Of a DNA stretch of 57,962 bases, positions 31,505 through 39,692 are shown in pieces. The notes below the pieces were generated by a model. The model saw nothing but the letters and a program-made list of their open reading frames with translations. It made no database searches and was not told the DNA's origin. The position numbers and the translations under genes are program-made. Each line of letters begins with the position of its first letter. Position 1 is the first letter of the stretch. The DNA is from Bacillus tuaregi (lineage in GTDB: Bacteria; Bacillota; Bacilli; Bacillales; Cytobacillaceae), in the NCBI RefSeq assembly GCF_900104575.1, contig NZ_LT629719.1, positions 1-57,962 on the forward strand, given 5' to 3'.

Positions 31505-33906
31505 AATTCTTCTCTTCGAAATCCCCGTTGTGTCCCATAACTATTGTCAAAACGAATCGTACTAACCCTTTTCCAGCCAGGTGTATGTTGGATGATCATA
31601 TTAATTTCTTTGGCATCATATCTGGTCATAATGGATACATCCTTTTGGAAAAGTTCTTCCCAAACCATCTGAGCACACACCTTAGTTAGCTTCATTTTTT
31701 TACTTGATTCATCACCCTGCTGGTCCATATGCAAATAAGCTCTTCTTGAGCCAATATCTAGTTCATACCAGTTCGTTGGCACCATTGTTTCTAGATAAGT
31801 TCGAATGCTTTCTGCAATCGGATTTTCCTGAGTATGAGCAGCCTGAAGTTCATAAGCCTTTTCTTCAATGTCTTTACTCAAAGCCAAGGTCTCTCCCTTT
31901 TCATACAGCACCTTTGCCTCCGCCCAAATCTGATCCACTTCCTCTTCCGTCAAATCATCCCACATGTTTTTCCTACCGCCACCATTAACCGTTATGGGTA
32001 AAAAGCGGCGGTTCCCGGTAGGATCATTTAAAAAATCATAATCATTGGTGGTTCCAAAAAACACGCACTGCCGCTTGAACGTTTCATTGTGTCTGCCATA
32101 AGCGACCCGAAAGGTATCCTCGGATTTGGAAATAAAATGCTTTACTGCTTCCGTGTCTGCTTTCTTTGTTGCCGTCAGCTCGGCCATCTCTAAAATCCAT
32201 GCACCCTGAAGCTGTTCATAGGCTTCTTTGCCCTTCACAGTAATCAAGGAATCCGAGTGCCATTCCTTGCCTATAAGCTTAATAATGTAACTCTTCCCCA
32301 CACCCTGAGGGCCAACAAGGACAACACAGTAATCAAACTTGGCACCCGGTCTATAAATCCTTGTCACTGCTGCAAGCATAATTTTTCGAGTAAATGTTCG
32401 GACGCACTCATTATCATCAGCACCAAGATAATCTATCAGTAAGGTTTCAATCCGCTCCTGGCCATCCCAAACAAGTCCGTTTAAATATTCCTTAATCGGA
32501 TGAAAGGCATACTTTACCGCCACTTCACTCCAAGCGTCAGCAATAACCCCCGCTCCTTTAATGCCATAGATGGAGTAAAGGTAATTTCTTAAACTAGCAT
32601 CATCAGTGTCTGACCAATATTCTCCTCTTTCAGCACTTCGCCAAGGCAAATCATCTTTTATAACCACCCGATGTACGAAATCGTTCATAGCGATTCGGTC
32701 TTTTAAAACTGGATCATTTTCAAGAATGAGGATGACATTCGGTGCACTCGAGACGATATTTCCTTTCTGGTCCCTTGTTAGTTCTGTAAGCCACTCCATA
32801 TCCTCATCTTCAAAATCATCTGCAGCAAGACTTAACTGTTCTTTACCAAGAGTCAGTTTGACCTGCTTATCCTTTAACGCTTCTTCCACCATGGCCTTAT
32901 ACGAAGGCAATCGATTGATTGGTGTTCCTTCTTTCACCGTTTCATCCAGGTCACCAAATAAATGCATACGAACTAAATCAAATACGTTACAAAGCCTTCC
33001 ACCAATAGGGTCAGTAGAATGATGAGAGTACGCAAAGTCGCCATCTTCGTAAATCACCAACCCACCGGCTGTGGAACCAGCTGAATACGTGTAACGGTTC
33101 GGATCCTCACAAGGGACGTAAATATCATTTAAATATTTCTCAATCACATCCACGACAGAGTACGTCCGGCAAAATGCACCGACGATTCCTTCTTTAGTTT
33201 TTGGATCTCCTTGTTTATCCGCTAGCTTCTTTCGTTCATGAACGGTTCTCGAGCTTTCCGGCCAATAGGAAGAATCCCGCCAATCTGGATATCTTGCCAA
33301 AACAGCATCTGGATCAATCCATGGCTCGTCTAGTACTTTAAAGACAAATTCTCCATCAGATGATGTCGAAGGCCAATACATCAGCCGATGTACTTGATAG
33401 GTGGTATCATCGAAAAAGTCAATTCCAAGATCTGCAGCAATCCTTCTTGCAATTGGTACATATTCATCGGCGGTAACTGGTCTGGATAACGGAATGACTA
33501 GTCTTAACCTTGGATTCTTCGGATGGTGTTTATGAGTAGAGTACATGGCGCACCCATAGCCAAACATGGTCTCAACAGATGCCCATAAGTCCCCTTTCAC
33601 AAAGTCAGCATCAAGGGAAACAATTTGTCGCCAAACTACACTGTCATGCTTTCTTCTGCCACCCTTTAAAGTACCACCTACAAAGCCACCTACATCTTTA
33701 ATCTCATCCTGTTTTGATTTAGAAAGCTTTTTATATTCCTCATACGTTTCATGAGTTCGAATCGTGCTACTTAGCTTCTGAACCACCTCAGACCATAGCA
33801 TATCCCGATTTTTCCAGTTCAGTTCTTTTCTGTTTCTTCCGGTTGCAATCGTAAGATTTCCATCATGTTTTATACTGTGGCTTCTTCTTTCACTGAGCTC
33901 TTTCAC
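31501..33906 (-). CDS. VapE-type phage primase-helicase
   Basis: An 801-residue replication protein. The GTG at 33906 is best spaced from AGGAGG; the frame opens at 33915. The N-terminal half is a primase-polymerase-like region (VSLDADFVKGD, MYSTHKHHPKNPRLRLVIPLSRP). The C-terminal half is a virulence-associated E (VapE) superfamily 3 ATPase with GPQGVGKS (Walker A), ILEMAEL and the sensor segment FFGTTNDYDFLNDPTGNRRFLPI. It probably unwinds and primes DNA at the origin that lies directly behind the gene. Confidence 0.92.
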   Translation of the reverse strand: MKELSERRSHSIKHDGNLTIATGRNRKELNWKNRDMLWSEVVQKLSSTIRTHETYEEYKKLSKSKQDEIKDVGGFVGGTLKGGRRKHDSVVWRQIVSLDADFVKGDLWASVETMFGYGCAMYSTHKHHPKNPRLRLVIPLSRPVTADEYVPIARRIAADLGIDFFDDTTYQVHRLMYWPSTSSDGEFVFKVLDEPWIDPDAVLARYPDWRDSSYWPESSRTVHERKKLADKQGDPKTKEGIVGAFCRTYSVVDVIEKYLNDIYVPCEDPNRYTYSAGSTAGGLVIYEDGDFAYSHHSTDPIGGRLCNVFDLVRMHLFGDLDETVKEGTPINRLPSYKAMVEEALKDKQVKLTLGKEQLSLAADDFEDEDMEWLTELTRDQKGNIVSSAPNVILILENDPVLKDRIAMNDFVHRVVIKDDLPWRSAERGEYWSDTDDASLRNYLYSIYGIKGAGVIADAWSEVAVKYAFHPIKEYLNGLVWDGQERIETLLIDYLGADDNECVRTFTRKIMLAAVTRIYRPGAKFDYCVVLVGPQGVGKSYIIKLIGKEWHSDSLITVKGKEAYEQLQGAWILEMAELTATKKADTEAVKHFISKSEDTFRVAYGRHNETFKRQCVFFGTTNDYDFLNDPTGNRRFLPITVNGGGRKNMWDDLTEEEVDQIWAEAKVLYEKGETLALSKDIEEKAYELQAAHTQENPIAESIRTYLETMVPTNWYELDIGSRRAYLHMDQQGDESSKKMKLTKVCAQMVWEELFQKDVSIMTRYDAKEINMIIQHTPGWKRVSTIRFDNSYGTQRGFRREEL

Positions 33907-34069
33907 ATCTACCAACCCTCCTACGTAGCACGGTCTTTAGGCCCTTTTTGGCTCCCTCCACATCACCGGAAAGAGCCTGGCCTTTTAATGTTTTCATTGT
34001 TTGTTTTGGTAGCACATCTTTGTACCGTTTTAAGGCCATTAGAAATTTCACTGTATCCATGTCAGCCAA
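33890..34069 (-). CDS. Small basic phage protein
   Basis: A 59-residue protein. A TTG at 34069 (LADMDTVKFL) has GGAG nine bases upstream and gives the usual length; the frame is open to 34159 but that part lies inside the polymerase gene. The sequence MALKRYKDVLPKQTMKTLKGQALSGDVEGAKKGL is recurrent between polymerase and VapE genes in Firmicute prophages. Function unknown. It overlaps the helicase start by 17 bases. Confidence 0.75.
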   Translation of the reverse strand: MADMDTVKFLMALKRYKDVLPKQTMKTLKGQALSGDVEGAKKGLKTVLRRRVGRCERAQ

Positions 34070-34091
34070 TTGCCATCGCTCCTGTCCGTAT

Positions 34092-36041
34092 TTAATCTTT
34101 CTTGTAATAGAAGGTTTCAAAGCTATCCGCCCCAAGAGGAAGACCAGGTGCCCAATCAATCGATTGCCCCATTATGTTTTCGACTTCTTCCATTGACCCA
34201 GTAGAGATAGGAACATCAAGAATGACTTCATCATGGACATGGAAATTAATGCGGTATCCTGCTTCATCCAATCGAAGCATTGATACAGCCAGACAATCTC
34301 TAGCAATGGCTTGAATAATATTCTCGGTAAGTTTGCCACCGTAAGTAGGAATCCTCCCCCACTGCTTGGAGCCTTGCTCTGTTCCTTCATACGTAAGCTG
34401 TTCTTTTCCAAAACGCTCGTCCACCCCGATTCTGGGTCTTACATAAGCAAGTGAACGACCTGATGGAAGTGTGATAAATAAAATCCCTTTGGTGTAATGA
34501 AAAGTAAGACCATACTGCATCTTTACTACTGCTCTTTCCTTCACAGCTTTAATTGCTGCCGCTTCTATGCCCCACCAAAGTTTCACGATATTTGGGTTAG
34601 CCTCTCGCCAAGCAGAAACCAACTCCGGAAGTTCGTCTTCAGTCAGGCCCATATCTAAAGCACCCATCTGCATCAACGCCCCTTTAGAGCCACCGTAGCC
34701 AAGAGCCAATTCAGCAATTTTCCCTTTTTGCCTGAGCGGGCTACCTTTATCGATGGTTTCAATGGGTACTTTAAACATCTGTGCAGCAGAGGCTTCATAA
34801 ATCTTCCCATGGGATTGGAACACATCCATCCGCCAACGCTCGCCCGCAAGCCATGCAATCACTCTAGCTTCAATTGCTGAAAAGTCTGCTACAACAAAAC
34901 GATGGCCCTTTGATGGAATAAATGCCGTTCGAATTAATTGTGATAACACGTCCGATACACTTTCAAAAAGAAGCTCCAAGGCTTCATAGACTCCTGATTT
35001 CAATAGGTCCCTTGCAATCTGTAAATCTATTAAACTGTTTCTTGGAAGGTTATGAATTTGAACGAGCCTGCCAGCCCAGCGCCCTGTACGATTTGCTCCA
35101 TAAAATTGCAATAACCCCCTAATTCTTTGGTCAGAACAGATGGATCGTTCCATCGCTTCGTATTTCTTTACCGATGTTTTGGACATTGCTTGTCTTAATT
35201 CCAACAGCCGCTTTACCTCTGGATTTTCCACTTCACCCATCAATGCTTCTACATTTTTCTTCGCAAGGCTATCGACTTCTATCCCTTGCTTCAGCAACCA
35301 GCCTTTCAACTGTGCCGGACTGTTCGGGTTTTCAAGTCCTGTTAAACGAACTGCTTCCTCGAATAATCTGTCCTGAAATTCCTTATCTGCTCGAAGAGCA
35401 TTCTCAACAAGAATTGAATCAATAAGAACACCTTCATCATTTATTTTCTGGTCCAACTCCCAAAGCTTCTGTTCAACCTTCGAAATGGGAAAAGCCTCTA
35501 GTTTCTTTCGGATTTGTCTTTCAACCTCAATATCCTGTTTGCAGTAATCCTTAAAAGTAACCCACTTATCCAAATCATGTTCTGGAAGATTCCGTGTCCT
35601 TCCCTCGTTCACTTTGGTAGGTTTACAAGGAACAGAAAAATAACGGATTAAAGCTTTCCCTTCCTTCATTTTCTGATCCTTCAACCTAAGGCATTTCGCC
35701 ACCCCATCGAGATAACCAGGCAAACCAAGCATTAAAGCATGAACCGATGAACACCGCCATTGTTCTGGCGGCATCGGCTGGTGAAAGTGTTTGTCTAAAC
35801 AAGTTCTTTCAAAATTGGCATTGTAAGCTGTCTTTATCACAGCTGGATCCATCATTGCTTTTAAAATGTCATCTGGTATCTCTTCGCCAGATGCTAAATC
35901 AACGATCTGTACCTCATCATCATCAACGGCATAAGCAAAGAGAAGAATTTCAAAATCAGGTGATTCACAATAGGCATAGACCCCAGATTTAATGAGGTCT
36001 ACACTACTGTAAGTTTCTATATCAATGGATAAGAGTTTCAT
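34092..36041 (-). CDS. Family A DNA polymerase
   Basis: A 649-residue phage replicative polymerase. The start is placed at the ATG at 36041, nine bases after AGG; ATGs at 36047 and 36050 are possible. The N-terminal 3'-5' exonuclease domain has SIDIETYSS, NANFERTCLD and a later DYCKQDIEVE. Polymerase motif A is DFSAIEARV, motif B includes KIAELALGYGGSKGAL and motif C is VHDEV. It lacks the 5' nuclease domain of bacterial PolI, as usual for phages. It overlaps or abuts the ssDNA-binding-like gene upstream. Confidence 0.97.
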   Translation of the reverse strand: MKLLSIDIETYSSVDLIKSGVYAYCESPDFEILLFAYAVDDDEVQIVDLASGEEIPDDILKAMMDPAVIKTAYNANFERTCLDKHFHQPMPPEQWRCSSVHALMLGLPGYLDGVAKCLRLKDQKMKEGKALIRYFSVPCKPTKVNEGRTRNLPEHDLDKWVTFKDYCKQDIEVERQIRKKLEAFPISKVEQKLWELDQKINDEGVLIDSILVENALRADKEFQDRLFEEAVRLTGLENPNSPAQLKGWLLKQGIEVDSLAKKNVEALMGEVENPEVKRLLELRQAMSKTSVKKYEAMERSICSDQRIRGLLQFYGANRTGRWAGRLVQIHNLPRNSLIDLQIARDLLKSGVYEALELLFESVSDVLSQLIRTAFIPSKGHRFVVADFSAIEARVIAWLAGERWRMDVFQSHGKIYEASAAQMFKVPIETIDKGSPLRQKGKIAELALGYGGSKGALMQMGALDMGLTEDELPELVSAWREANPNIVKLWWGIEAAAIKAVKERAVVKMQYGLTFHYTKGILFITLPSGRSLAYVRPRIGVDERFGKEQLTYEGTEQGSKQWGRIPTYGGKLTENIIQAIARDCLAVSMLRLDEAGYRINFHVHDEVILDVPISTGSMEEVENIMGQSIDWAPGLPLGADSFETFYYKKD

Positions 36042-36046
36042 AGACA

Positions 36047-36595
36047 TCAACCTAAGATGTCATCTTCATCGTCGTCACTATCATCGCCGAAATCAGCTTC
36101 AGCACTGCTTCGGCCACCAAGTGGGTCTCCATCATCCGTCTTCATAATGTTTTGAAGCCCTGCAGCAACCCCGCGATTTCCATTGACGTTAAACCCATAA
36201 AAGGTCAAACTAACACGTCCATAGCAGCCCGAGTAAAACTCACTTTGGTCCATGATTGGATTCAAATCCGCATCGACAATTCCTGGTTTAATCTTGCTGT
36301 TGGCATTAATGAAATAGGAATCCGCATATGCCTCATCATCTTCACGATCCACATCACCGTCCCGCAGGGGCGTCTTCAAATTCGAAGGCACCTTGCCGCC
36401 AAACTTGTCCTTGTTTTCTTGAGTCGCTTTTTGAATCGCATCTTTAACCTTTTTGATGGTCTTCTTGTCCGACTTCGGGATAATGATACTTACTGAATAC
36501 TTCAGGTCACTTCCATTAACGCTGACTGCTTGATGTACATTTGCATAACTGAACCGTACTGGGTTTTCCTTTGTTCCAATTGTGATTTTTACCAT
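36047..36595 (-). CDS. DUF2815 protein, ssDNA-binding-like
   Basis: A 182-residue protein of the DUF2815 family. The body has RFSYANVHQA, YSVSIIIPKSDKKTIKKVKDAI and FYSGCYGRVSLTFYGFN, an OB-fold-like pattern. The last 30 residues are strongly acidic and end in DDDEDDILG, like the partner-binding tail of single-stranded DNA-binding proteins. It sits directly upstream of the polymerase, which fits such a role. The start ATG follows a GAGGAAAT site. Confidence 0.88.
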   Translation of the reverse strand: MVKITIGTKENPVRFSYANVHQAVSVNGSDLKYSVSIIIPKSDKKTIKKVKDAIQKATQENKDKFGGKVPSNLKTPLRDGDVDREDDEAYADSYFINANSKIKPGIVDADLNPIMDQSEFYSGCYGRVSLTFYGFNVNGNRGVAAGLQNIMKTDDGDPLGGRSSAEADFGDDSDDDEDDILG

Positions 36596-36612
36596 AACTT
36601 ATTTCCTCCTCA

Positions 36613-37800
36613 TTATTGAAAATCTGCTTCAGGTGAAGCTTTTATTTCTGGTCGCTTGTCCTCTTCTGGTACGAGCTTGACCTTGCCCGGTGCTTTTGTA
36701 ATAAGCGACCCCAGCAACTCTTGAAATGCTTTTTTACCTAACTCTTTTTCTAGAGTAGTAATCGTATTGAGTGATTTCTTATAAATCACATCACTGTCAT
36801 ATCCTGCAGTAGTAAGTGTCTCAACTACTGCATTTTCATCACTATACTTACGGCTACCTCTACCCTCGACCAGTTTCATCCCTGGCCATTGCTTGTTTTC
36901 ATTCATCGCCATAGCAAATGCATATTCTTGTACATCTTTTGCCCAGCTCAGCAGCTGATCAATGGAAGTTAACACTTCTACTACTTCATCATCTGTCAGT
37001 AAGGGAGGCTTCTGAAAATCCATACAAGCAAGTTTCAGATTTTCTTCTGCTCTCGCTCTACAAGTCGCTTTCACCTTACAAAAGCGGCAATGCTCGCCAG
37101 CCATGAAGTCACCCTCACCCTTAAATGCTAACTCCGCTTTGGGCTTGACCTCATTCTCTGCCCATTCCAATAGTTCTTCGACCTGCATTTCATCAGTGGA
37201 GATATTATCTAACCTTGGCTGCACAATGGTCATCATTATTTTCTGAGTATCATAGAGTACACCAAAGTTGTTTAATGCACCCAAAGCGTACAGTCGCATT
37301 TGTGGGTTTTCAACTGCTGAAACCTTGACACCTTTCCCACCCTTAAGATCAATAACTTCTAATCTATCACCATAAATCAGTAATACGTCCCCGGTTCCGA
37401 ATCCATCTGGAACATAGAGACTAAAATCTACCCTTTCCTCAATAAGGATGAGCGGATCCTTGCTAGATGCCCTAGCCTCGTTCATCTTTTCAGTAACAAC
37501 ATCTACATAGGTTTTTACAGCCTGTTCAATTTCTGTGTTATAAAATTCACTTTGTTTCATCTGCTTCAGCTTTTTGTTCAACTGTGCTTTTGTTATGTTT
37601 TTTAGTTCATGAGACAAATAGAGCTCTGACAGCTCATGCATGAATGTACCTTCTTTGGCAAAGACGCTTGCCGTTTCTTCGTACTGTTCTGACAACCGAA
37701 CACTTGGTGGACAAGCTAACCAGCGACTCGCACCAGAAGCACTTAAACTCGCATGAGCTCTTTCTGAATGATTCACAGATCCAACTCCCGTATTTTTCAT
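36613..37800 (-). CDS. DUF2800 PD-(D/E)xK nuclease, Cas4/AddB-like
   Basis: A 395-residue protein of the DUF2800 family. ASRWLACPPS and the first Cys lie at the N-terminus, EERVDFS and GTGDVLLIYGDRLEVIDLKGG give the nuclease core (Asp, then Asp-x-Lys), and GEHCRFCKVKATCRARAEEN gives the clustered cysteines of an iron-sulphur nuclease. Phages use such exonucleases in recombination together with an annealing or ssDNA-binding protein. The start overlaps the upstream stop (ATGA). Confidence 0.9.
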   Translation of the reverse strand: MKNTGVGSVNHSERAHASLSASGASRWLACPPSVRLSEQYEETASVFAKEGTFMHELSELYLSHELKNITKAQLNKKLKQMKQSEFYNTEIEQAVKTYVDVVTEKMNEARASSKDPLILIEERVDFSLYVPDGFGTGDVLLIYGDRLEVIDLKGGKGVKVSAVENPQMRLYALGALNNFGVLYDTQKIMMTIVQPRLDNISTDEMQVEELLEWAENEVKPKAELAFKGEGDFMAGEHCRFCKVKATCRARAEENLKLACMDFQKPPLLTDDEVVEVLTSIDQLLSWAKDVQEYAFAMAMNENKQWPGMKLVEGRGSRKYSDENAVVETLTTAGYDSDVIYKKSLNTITTLEKELGKKAFQELLGSLITKAPGKVKLVPEEDKRPEIKASPEADFQ

Positions 37801-38141
37801 CCAAGTTTCCCCGCTTCTTCTAAAAGCTTTGGATACTTTTCAGCTGAGATGTCACTTAATTTCTTTGCCCCAAAACTCGTAATTAGCTCTTTCACCTGCA
37901 CCTGTTTGCCATCTTGCGAAAGTGCTGCAAGTTTTGCTCTGACATCTTCCAATGTTGGAAGCTTAGCTTTCGGAGGTTGTGCTGGTTTCTTAGGTTCCTT
38001 GTTTTCTTTCGTTTGTTTCTTCTCAACAGGAGTTGCAGAGTCCGTTTGATTCGTTTCTAATGCAAACACCAAGGTTTCAATACTTCCTGCTAAATTACGT
38101 AAATCCGTCACAACATCAAGAGCGAGTTTAATTTTGCTCAT
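37797..38141 (-). CDS. Hypothetical early phage protein
   Basis: A 114-residue protein with a Lys/Pro-rich middle (KEPKKPAQPPKAKLP) and a conserved C-terminal helical part (TLEDVRAKLAALSQDGKQVQVKELITSFGAKKLSDI) that resembles a small nucleic-acid or protein-interaction domain found beside DUF2800 genes. AAAGGAG precedes the ATG. It overlaps both neighbours. Confidence 0.75.
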   Translation of the reverse strand: MSKIKLALDVVTDLRNLAGSIETLVFALETNQTDSATPVEKKQTKENKEPKKPAQPPKAKLPTLEDVRAKLAALSQDGKQVQVKELITSFGAKKLSDISAEKYPKLLEEAGKLG

Positions 38142-38292
38142 TTACCTTTTCTCCTTTCGTTTCATTTTGTTCATCAAGCTGGCTTAGTCGATTTGCTAGT
38201 CTCTTAGAAACAATACTGATAGCCGTAAGGACCCCAACCATCTCTTCCTGCATATCTTTGTTAACACCTTGTTGCTTTACTTGAGCTGTCAT
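38128..38292 (-). CDS. Small hypothetical early protein
   Basis: A 54-residue protein. The ATG at 38292 follows GGAGGTGAG; the frame opens at 38328 without a site. It is mostly one amphipathic helix (MVGVLTAISIVSKRLANRLSQLDEQ). Overlaps the next start by 14 bases. No family recognised. Confidence 0.65.
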   Translation of the reverse strand: MTAQVKQQGVNKDMQEEMVGVLTAISIVSKRLANRLSQLDEQNETKGEKVNEQN

Positions 38293-38365
38293 CACGCTCA
38301 CCTCCTCGTCTTCGATAATGCCCTTCACTTATTAGCCAACGGGAAGGGTGGTTTGGTAACCAAAA

Positions 38366-38800
38366 TTACAAAAAATATTTTTTAAGCTTGTCCAATACCT
38401 TTTTATGCCGTTTAACAACAGCCACATGGGAGACGTTTTCTTCCTTCGCCACTTCTCTTACAGTCAAATTTTTATAGTATATTGCCTGAATTAGTTCTTG
38501 TTCTTTTTCATCAAGGGCAGTCATTGCTACCCGCAGGATTAATAGGGTTGCTTTATCGCAAAGAATATCTTCAATCATTTGTTCATCATTAAAATCGACA
38601 CCCTGGTCCATCAATCGATTGATTGAATCCTCCTTGCTTGGGATATATTCAACCGTTTCTGCCTTAGGATCAACAACAATCCGTCCAACCTTAATATCCT
38701 TTTCCATGTACCTTTCGCGTCGATCCATTCTGTAAAATTCTTTATAAACCTCTTCACTTACACGCACTTTATCCTTGCCGACTTTGATGAACTTCTCCAT
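38366..38800 (-). CDS. Sigma-70 region 4-like early regulator
   Basis: A 144-residue protein. The ATG at 38800 has GGGAGG eight bases upstream; the longer frame to 38872 runs through a terminator. The C-terminal third (ALDEKEQELIQAIYYKNLTVREVAKEENVSHVAVVKRHKKVLDKL) is a sigma-70 region 4-type helix-turn-helix. The N-terminal part (KDKVRVSEEVYKEFYRMDRRERYMEKDI) matches the start of sigma-like regulators of phages and Tn916-type elements. No region 2 is present, so it probably acts as a regulator instead of a full sigma factor. Confidence 0.82.
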   Translation of the reverse strand: MEKFIKVGKDKVRVSEEVYKEFYRMDRRERYMEKDIKVGRIVVDPKAETVEYIPSKEDSINRLMDQGVDFNDEQMIEDILCDKATLLILRVAMTALDEKEQELIQAIYYKNLTVREVAKEENVSHVAVVKRHKKVLDKLKKYFL

Positions 38801-38936
38801 TCTCTTTTCCTCCCATGGCCCGGCAAGGAGCCGTAGGGGGGAAAAAAGGGACAAAAAAAAGACCGAGCACAATCACCCACATTATTTGTAGGTTGATATG
38901 TGCCCGGCCTATAGGTAGTTCACACCACGACTCCAT
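38769..38936 (-). CDS. Possible leader ORF spanning a terminator
   Basis: A 55-codon open frame (ATG at 38936) begins ahead of the terminator hairpin at 38853-38911 and reads through it and into the next gene in another frame. The start region reads MESWCELPIGRAHINLQ. There is no clear ribosome binding site. It may be a coding shadow of a conserved leader RNA or a real attenuator peptide. Confidence 0.2.
   Translation of the reverse strand: MESWCELPIGRAHINLQIMWVIVLGLFFVPFFPPTAPCRAMGGKENGEVHQSRQG
38853..38911 (-). terminator. Leader terminator upstream of the sigma-like gene
   Basis: Minus-strand arms GGCCGGGCACA and TGTGCTCGGTC pair over 11 positions (two G-U), with a second inner stem, then eight T residues. 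It stands between the early promoter and the sigma-like gene, so the gene needs read-through. The bases just before it (CTACCTATAGGCCGG) match those before the terminator at 39073. Confidence 0.8.
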
Positions 38937-39072
38937 TGCTCGGTACCGAATATTTAAGATTCAATGTGCATTCACTTGCTAGATGATCATTTTTCTCAAA
39001 ATATCGTCATCCGGCTTGGGTAATGCAGTCGATTCCTCGCTCGGTATCATCGTGATATGAACTTTTACAAAC

Positions 39073-39115
39073 AAAAAAAGAGCCAGATACAATTATTAAA
39101 TAATCGTATCCGGCC
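39073..39115 (-). terminator. Strong terminator after the zinc-finger gene
   Basis: A 15-pair stem (39081-39094 region with the complement at 39101-39115, several G-U) is followed by seven T residues on the minus strand, about 30 bases past the stop at 39147. It shares its leading CTACCT and GGCCGG bases with the terminator at 38853. Confidence 0.85.
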
Positions 39116-39146
39116 CTTAAGGTAGCTCTAGAAACATCTTAAACCT

Positions 39147-39347
39147 CTAACTTTCTGACTCCTTGTCGTCTCGGTATCGTCTTCCACTTATTAATTTAAA
39201 ATTATTGGTACCTAAATCAACTTCCCATATATGCTTACTTTTATTGCACTTTACTTGAACCTTACCAGTTGCATCCTCTTTTTTATCCATTAGTCTGTGT
39301 CCACAAGCAGGACACTCAACCCTCTTAACATTAGCTTCTTTTATCAT
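39147..39347 (-). CDS. Com-like small zinc-finger protein
   Basis: A 66-residue protein, ATG at 39347 with GGGAGG seven bases upstream. CPACGHRL and a second Cys/His group (CNKSKH) form a zinc finger like that of phage Mu Com, a translational regulator; the Mu similarity is only in the motif. It is the first gene transcribed leftward from the lytic promoter and lies just behind the LexA box, so it is an immediate-early gene. Role unknown. Confidence 0.7.
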   Translation of the reverse strand: MIKEANVKRVECPACGHRLMDKKEDATGKVQVKCNKSKHIWEVDLGTNNFKLISGRRYRDDKESES

Positions 39348-39377
39348 TTGTTTTCCTCCCAACTGTGTTGAAGCTTT

Positions 39378-39479
39378 TTAGTGAAAAAGTACACTGTAAT
39401 TATATTTTACAACAGAACGTTTGTTCTGTATAGTAAGTATATTATCTATGTTACTTTCCAAAGTATCAATTAGTTTCAC
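39378..39479 (-). CDS. Possible short immediate-early ORF
   Basis: A 33-codon frame from GTG at 39479 to TAA at 39378, in the leader of the lytic transcript. It contains the LexA box. It starts MKLIDTLESNIDNIL and looks helical. The Shine-Dalgarno match is poor, so coding is uncertain. Confidence 0.2.
   Translation of the reverse strand: MKLIDTLESNIDNILTIQNKRSVVKYNYSVLFH
39414..39427. promoter_or_regulatory. LexA (SOS) box
   Basis: AGAACGTTTGTTCT is a perfect palindrome in its outer bases and contains GAAC-N4-GTTC, the core of the Bacillus LexA operator. A TATAAT sequence lies about 20 bases further along the minus strand, so the box would cover the -35/spacer area of a second leftward promoter. 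The match is seen directly, LexA binding is inferred. Confidence 0.7.
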
Positions 39480-39488
39480 CTTCTTTTC

Positions 39489-39512
39489 TGCAACAGTATA
39501 AACATAGTTGCA
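39489..39512. promoter_or_regulatory. Operator-like inverted repeat 1
   Basis: TGCAA and TTGCA separated by 14 bases. It lies about 60 bases downstream of the leftward promoter start. Same half-sites as operator 2. Also, AGTTGCATATTT at 39506-39517 recurs inverted at 39602-39613. Confidence 0.55.
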
Positions 39513-39568
39513 TATTTAGGAAATGATAATAAAAATAAAAAAGCATTTATTTTCTGCTAACAATTTCC

Positions 39569-39597
39569 ATTATACTTAAGTGGAATAATGGCGTCAA
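39569..39597 (-). promoter_or_regulatory. Leftward lytic promoter
   Basis: Minus-strand TTGACG (39597-39592), 17 bases, TATAAT (39574-39569): one mismatch from the SigA consensus in total across both hexamers. It would fire the whole early region. Operator 2 lies immediately upstream of the -35. Confidence 0.75.
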
Positions 39598-39604
39598 TCC
39601 CAAA

Positions 39605-39631
39605 TATGCAACTTTAATATAAAATTGCATA
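39605..39631. promoter_or_regulatory. Operator-like inverted repeat 2
   Basis: TATGCAA and TTGCATA, a perfect seven-base inverted repeat separated by 13 bases. It overlaps the -35 of the repressor promoter and sits just upstream of the leftward -35, the right place for autoregulation and lytic control by the repressor. Confidence 0.6.
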
Positions 39632-39653
39632 AAACACATAAATAGCTTATAAT
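39625..39653 (+). promoter_or_regulatory. Repressor promoter
   Basis: TTGCAT, exactly 17 bases, TATAAT. The -35 lies in the right half of operator 2. Transcript start would be about 30 bases before the repressor's GTG. Confidence 0.75.
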
Positions 39654-39692
39654 ACAAATATAGTTGTTGTGAGAGTATGGAGGGTATTAATA

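Noticed and set aside
38366-38800. Full sigma factor
   Set aside because: Only a region 4-like helix-turn-helix is present; no region 2.
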